The translations under genes were made by a program, and so were the position numbers. Below are positions 21,832-23,536 of a stretch of DNA of 23,536 nt, piece after piece; within the stretch, counting starts at the first letter, position 1, and every line of letters begins with the position of its first letter. The notes under the pieces were generated by a model, which saw only the letters and a list, made by a program, of their open reading frames with translations, was not told where the DNA came from and searched no databases. Origin of the DNA: PLA2 sp036273915 (lineage in GTDB: Bacteria > Planctomycetota > PLA2); the NCBI GenBank assembly GCA_036273915.1, contig DASUGR010000188.1:1-23536 (forward strand), given 5' to 3'.

Positions 21832-22436
21832 GAATCGTCCTCACGCGCGACCCGGAGCGCGCGGACGGGCTCGCGGAGCGCCTCCGCGCGCGCGGCCACG
21901 ACGTCTCCTGCGTGCCGCTCACGCGCGTCGAGGACGGCGTCCCCTTCCCGGACCCTTCCCGCTTCGACGGCGTGCTCTTCACGAGCGCGAACGCGGTCGC
22001 GCGCGTTCCGGCGAAGGCGCCCTGGCCGCGCGTGGGCGCCGTGGGGGAGGCGACGGCCGAGGCGCTCCGTGCGCGCGGCATCGCGGTGGATGTGGTGGGG
22101 GCCGGGGGAGGGAAGGAGCTCGCGGCGGCGTGGGGAGGGGCGCGGGGGCAGCGGCTCTTGCTGCCGCAGGCGGAGGAGGCGCATGGGGACCTCGGCGACG
22201 CGCTGCGCGCGGCGGGCGCGGAGGTCGTGGCCGTGGCCGTCTACCGCACGGTGGCGCGGGAGGGCGTGGACCGGGGGCCGTTCGAGCGCGCGGACCTCGT
22301 GTGCTTCTTCGCGCCGTCGCAGGTGCGGGCGTACCGCGCGCTGGCCGTCCCAACGCGCGCGCGCTTCTGGGGGGTCGGGCCGACGACGCGCGCCGCGATG
22401 GAGGGGCTGCCGCAGGTCGCCGACCTGCCCACCTGA
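21828..22436 (+). CDS. hemD: Uroporphyrinogen-III synthase
   Basis: HemD closes and inverts ring D of hydroxymethylbilane to make uroporphyrinogen III, the tetrapyrrole precursor of haem and cobalamin. The 202-residue protein is short for the family (usually 240-270) but keeps the landmarks of both lobes: IVLTRDPERADGLAERLRARG at the start, GVLFTSANAV, VGAVGEATAEALRARG, LLLPQAEEAHGDLGDAL, AVYRTVAREG, and GVGPTTRAAMEG at the end. The family is weakly conserved, so the call rests on this order. The GTG start overlaps the FHA stop. No other haem gene (hemC, hemB) is nearby, which is unusual. It ends before an AT-richer gap facing moxR. Confidence 0.82.
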   Translation: MRIVLTRDPERADGLAERLRARGHDVSCVPLTRVEDGVPFPDPSRFDGVLFTSANAVARVPAKAPWPRVGAVGEATAEALRARGIAVDVVGAGGGKELAAAWGGARGQRLLLPQAEEAHGDLGDALRAAGAEVVAVAVYRTVAREGVDRGPFERADLVCFFAPSQVRAYRALAVPTRARFWGVGPTTRAAMEGLPQVADLPT

Positions 22437-22442
22437 CCTCCC

Positions 22443-22480
22443 CCGGAGTTGCGGACCCCAATGCCGCACCCGGATTTCGT
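22443..22480 (+). terminator. Possible terminator after hemD
   Basis: CCGG (22443-22446) and TGCGG (22450-22454) can pair with CCGCA (22464-22468) and CCGG (22470-22473) in a stem with an internal loop, followed by ATTTCGT. It lies in the 95-base gap between the convergent hemD and moxR genes. The T-run is weak. The rest of the gap (to 22531) is AT-richer and holds nothing I recognise. Confidence 0.3.
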
Positions 22481-22531
22481 AAGTCATTGCCGATAAATCG
22501 ATTACGCCAACCGTGCGGGTTATGGGATACG

Positions 22532-23509
22532 TCAAATCGGGACGTCGGTGGAGGCGGTGATCTCCTCGATCACGCGGTCGCGCTCCTTCTGCGAGCCGTC
22601 GCCGGGAAGGCCGCCCTCGAGCAGCACCCGGTGCGCGAGCACCGGCACCGCGAGCCGCTTGACGTCGTCGGGGACGACGAAGTCGCGGCCCTCGAGGAAC
22701 GCGTGGGCCTGCGCCGCGCGCTGGAGCGCGCCCGCCCCGCGCGGCGACACGCCGAGCCGCAGCCGCCGGTGCTCGCGCGTGGCGTGGACGATCGCGAGCA
22801 GGTAGTCCCGGAGCGCGTCCTCGATCCGCACCGCGCGCACGCGCTTCTGCACCGCGGCCACGTCGGCCGCGTTCATCACCGGCCTCAGCCGGTCGAACGG
22901 GTCCTCCACCTGCTGCTCCTCGAGCATCCGCTTCTCGTCCTCGCGCGACGGGTACCCGACGTCGATCCGCATGAGGAAGCGGTCGATCTGCGACTCCGGC
23001 AGCGGGTAGGTGCCCTCGAACTCGAACGGGTTCTGCGTCGCGAGCACGACGAACGGCAACGGGAGCTGGTGGGTGACCCCGTCGAGCGACACGCTCGCGG
23101 AGTTCATCGCCTCGAGCAGCGCCGACTGCGTGCGCGGCGTCGTCCGGTTGATCTCGTCCGCGAGCACGACGTGCGCGAACACGGGACCCGGCCGGAACTC
23201 GAAGTCGCCCGTGCGCTGGTTGAAGACCGACGTCCCGAGGAGGTCCGACGGGAGCAGGTCCGGCGTGAACTGGATCCGCGTGAAGGTCGCGTCGACCGAC
23301 CGCGCCAGCGCGCGGGCGAGCAGCGTCTTCCCGACCCCGGGCACGTCCTCGAGCAGCAGGTGGCCCTGGGCGAAGAAGGCCGTGAGCGCGAGGCGGATGA
23401 CCTTCGGCTTCCCGAGGAAGACCGATCCGATCGCGCGCTCGAGCTGCGCCGCGCCGCCGCGCGCCTCCGCCGTCACCGCCACCGGCCTTTCCAACGGGAC
23501 TGGTGGCAA
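22532..23509 (-). CDS. MoxR-family AAA+ ATPase (5' end uncertain)
   Basis: A MoxR-type AAA+ ATPase of about 325 residues, a family of chaperones that often activates or assembles von Willebrand factor A proteins and DUF58 partners encoded next to it. Residues seen: Walker A GVGKT (58-62), Walker B HVVLADEIN with Asp118-Glu119, sensor 1 ATQNP (Asn160), the GTYPLPESQIDRFLM signature, and sensor 2 SPRG (Arg257). The C-terminal lid domain is complete. TTG 23509 is the first start codon inside the window, but the frame stays open to the edge at 23536, so the true start may be outside. The partner genes would be expected beyond the right edge, downstream partners not being present on this side. It is convergent with hemD. 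Confidence 0.93.
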   Translation of the reverse strand: MPPVPLERPVAVTAEARGGAAQLERAIGSVFLGKPKVIRLALTAFFAQGHLLLEDVPGVGKTLLARALARSVDATFTRIQFTPDLLPSDLLGTSVFNQRTGDFEFRPGPVFAHVVLADEINRTTPRTQSALLEAMNSASVSLDGVTHQLPLPFVVLATQNPFEFEGTYPLPESQIDRFLMRIDVGYPSREDEKRMLEEQQVEDPFDRLRPVMNAADVAAVQKRVRAVRIEDALRDYLLAIVHATREHRRLRLGVSPRGAGALQRAAQAHAFLEGRDFVVPDDVKRLAVPVLAHRVLLEGGLPGDGSQKERDRVIEEITASTDVPI

Positions 23510-23536
23510 AAGGTTCTCAGGCGCATGCGCGGCAGA

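Noticed and set aside
1..23536. tRNA genes, CRISPR arrays, insertion sequences, phage or defence genes
   Set aside because: I looked for these and saw no repeat-spacer structure, transposase motif, cloverleaf or defence domain; the window is a continuous housekeeping region.

Overview
The window is a very GC-rich stretch of bacterial chromosome, almost all coding, with nearly every codon ending in G or C. Its core is a division and cell wall (dcw) cluster of about 14 kb on the + strand. MurE carries the DNPR motif of meso-diaminopimelate ligases, and there is a lipoprotein signal sequence, so a diderm, peptidoglycan-making bacterium is likely. I cannot place it to phylum. Acidobacteriota, Myxococcota or an uncultivated high-GC lineage would all fit. 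No mobile elements, tRNA, rRNA or CRISPR array were seen.

Layout. (1) 19-3522, minus: dnaE, the replicative polymerase alpha subunit. (2) 3626-4992, plus: a HEAT-repeat lipoprotein overlapping a conserved hypothetical gene, divergent from dnaE. (3) 5106-19661, plus: mraZ, rsmH, ftsL, ftsI, murE, murF, mraY, ftsW, murG, murC, murB, ftsQ, then two unassigned membrane or export genes. Most junctions are 4-base ATGA/GTGA overlaps or short gaps, so this reads as one long operon with a probable internal promoter before murF. (4) 19658-20534, plus: rplM and rpsI behind their own promoter. (5) 20555-20761, minus: a small basic protein. (6) 20842-22436, plus: an FHA-domain membrane protein coupled to hemD. 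(7) 22532 to the right edge, minus: a MoxR AAA+ ATPase whose start may lie outside the window.

How the genes work together. MurB, MurC, MurE and MurF build the UDP-MurNAc-pentapeptide. MraY and MurG make lipid II. FtsW and FtsI polymerise and cross-link it at the septum, with FtsL and FtsQ as regulatory scaffold proteins. MraZ is the likely repressor of the operon. murD, ddl, ftsA and ftsZ are missing from their usual places and must be elsewhere if present.

Most notable points: a run of six GTG triplets at exactly 10-base spacing over the mraZ promoter, which looks like an extended MraZ operator; the missing murD, with mraY fused by overlap to ftsW; two unknown membrane genes in the ftsA/ftsZ position; a ~48-residue insertion in MraY; a 20-codon mini-ORF that overlaps both ftsW and murG by 4 bases; and a dispersed C-rich motif found in variable loops of several proteins. 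I saw no clear evidence of a wholly new system; the region is mainly housekeeping.
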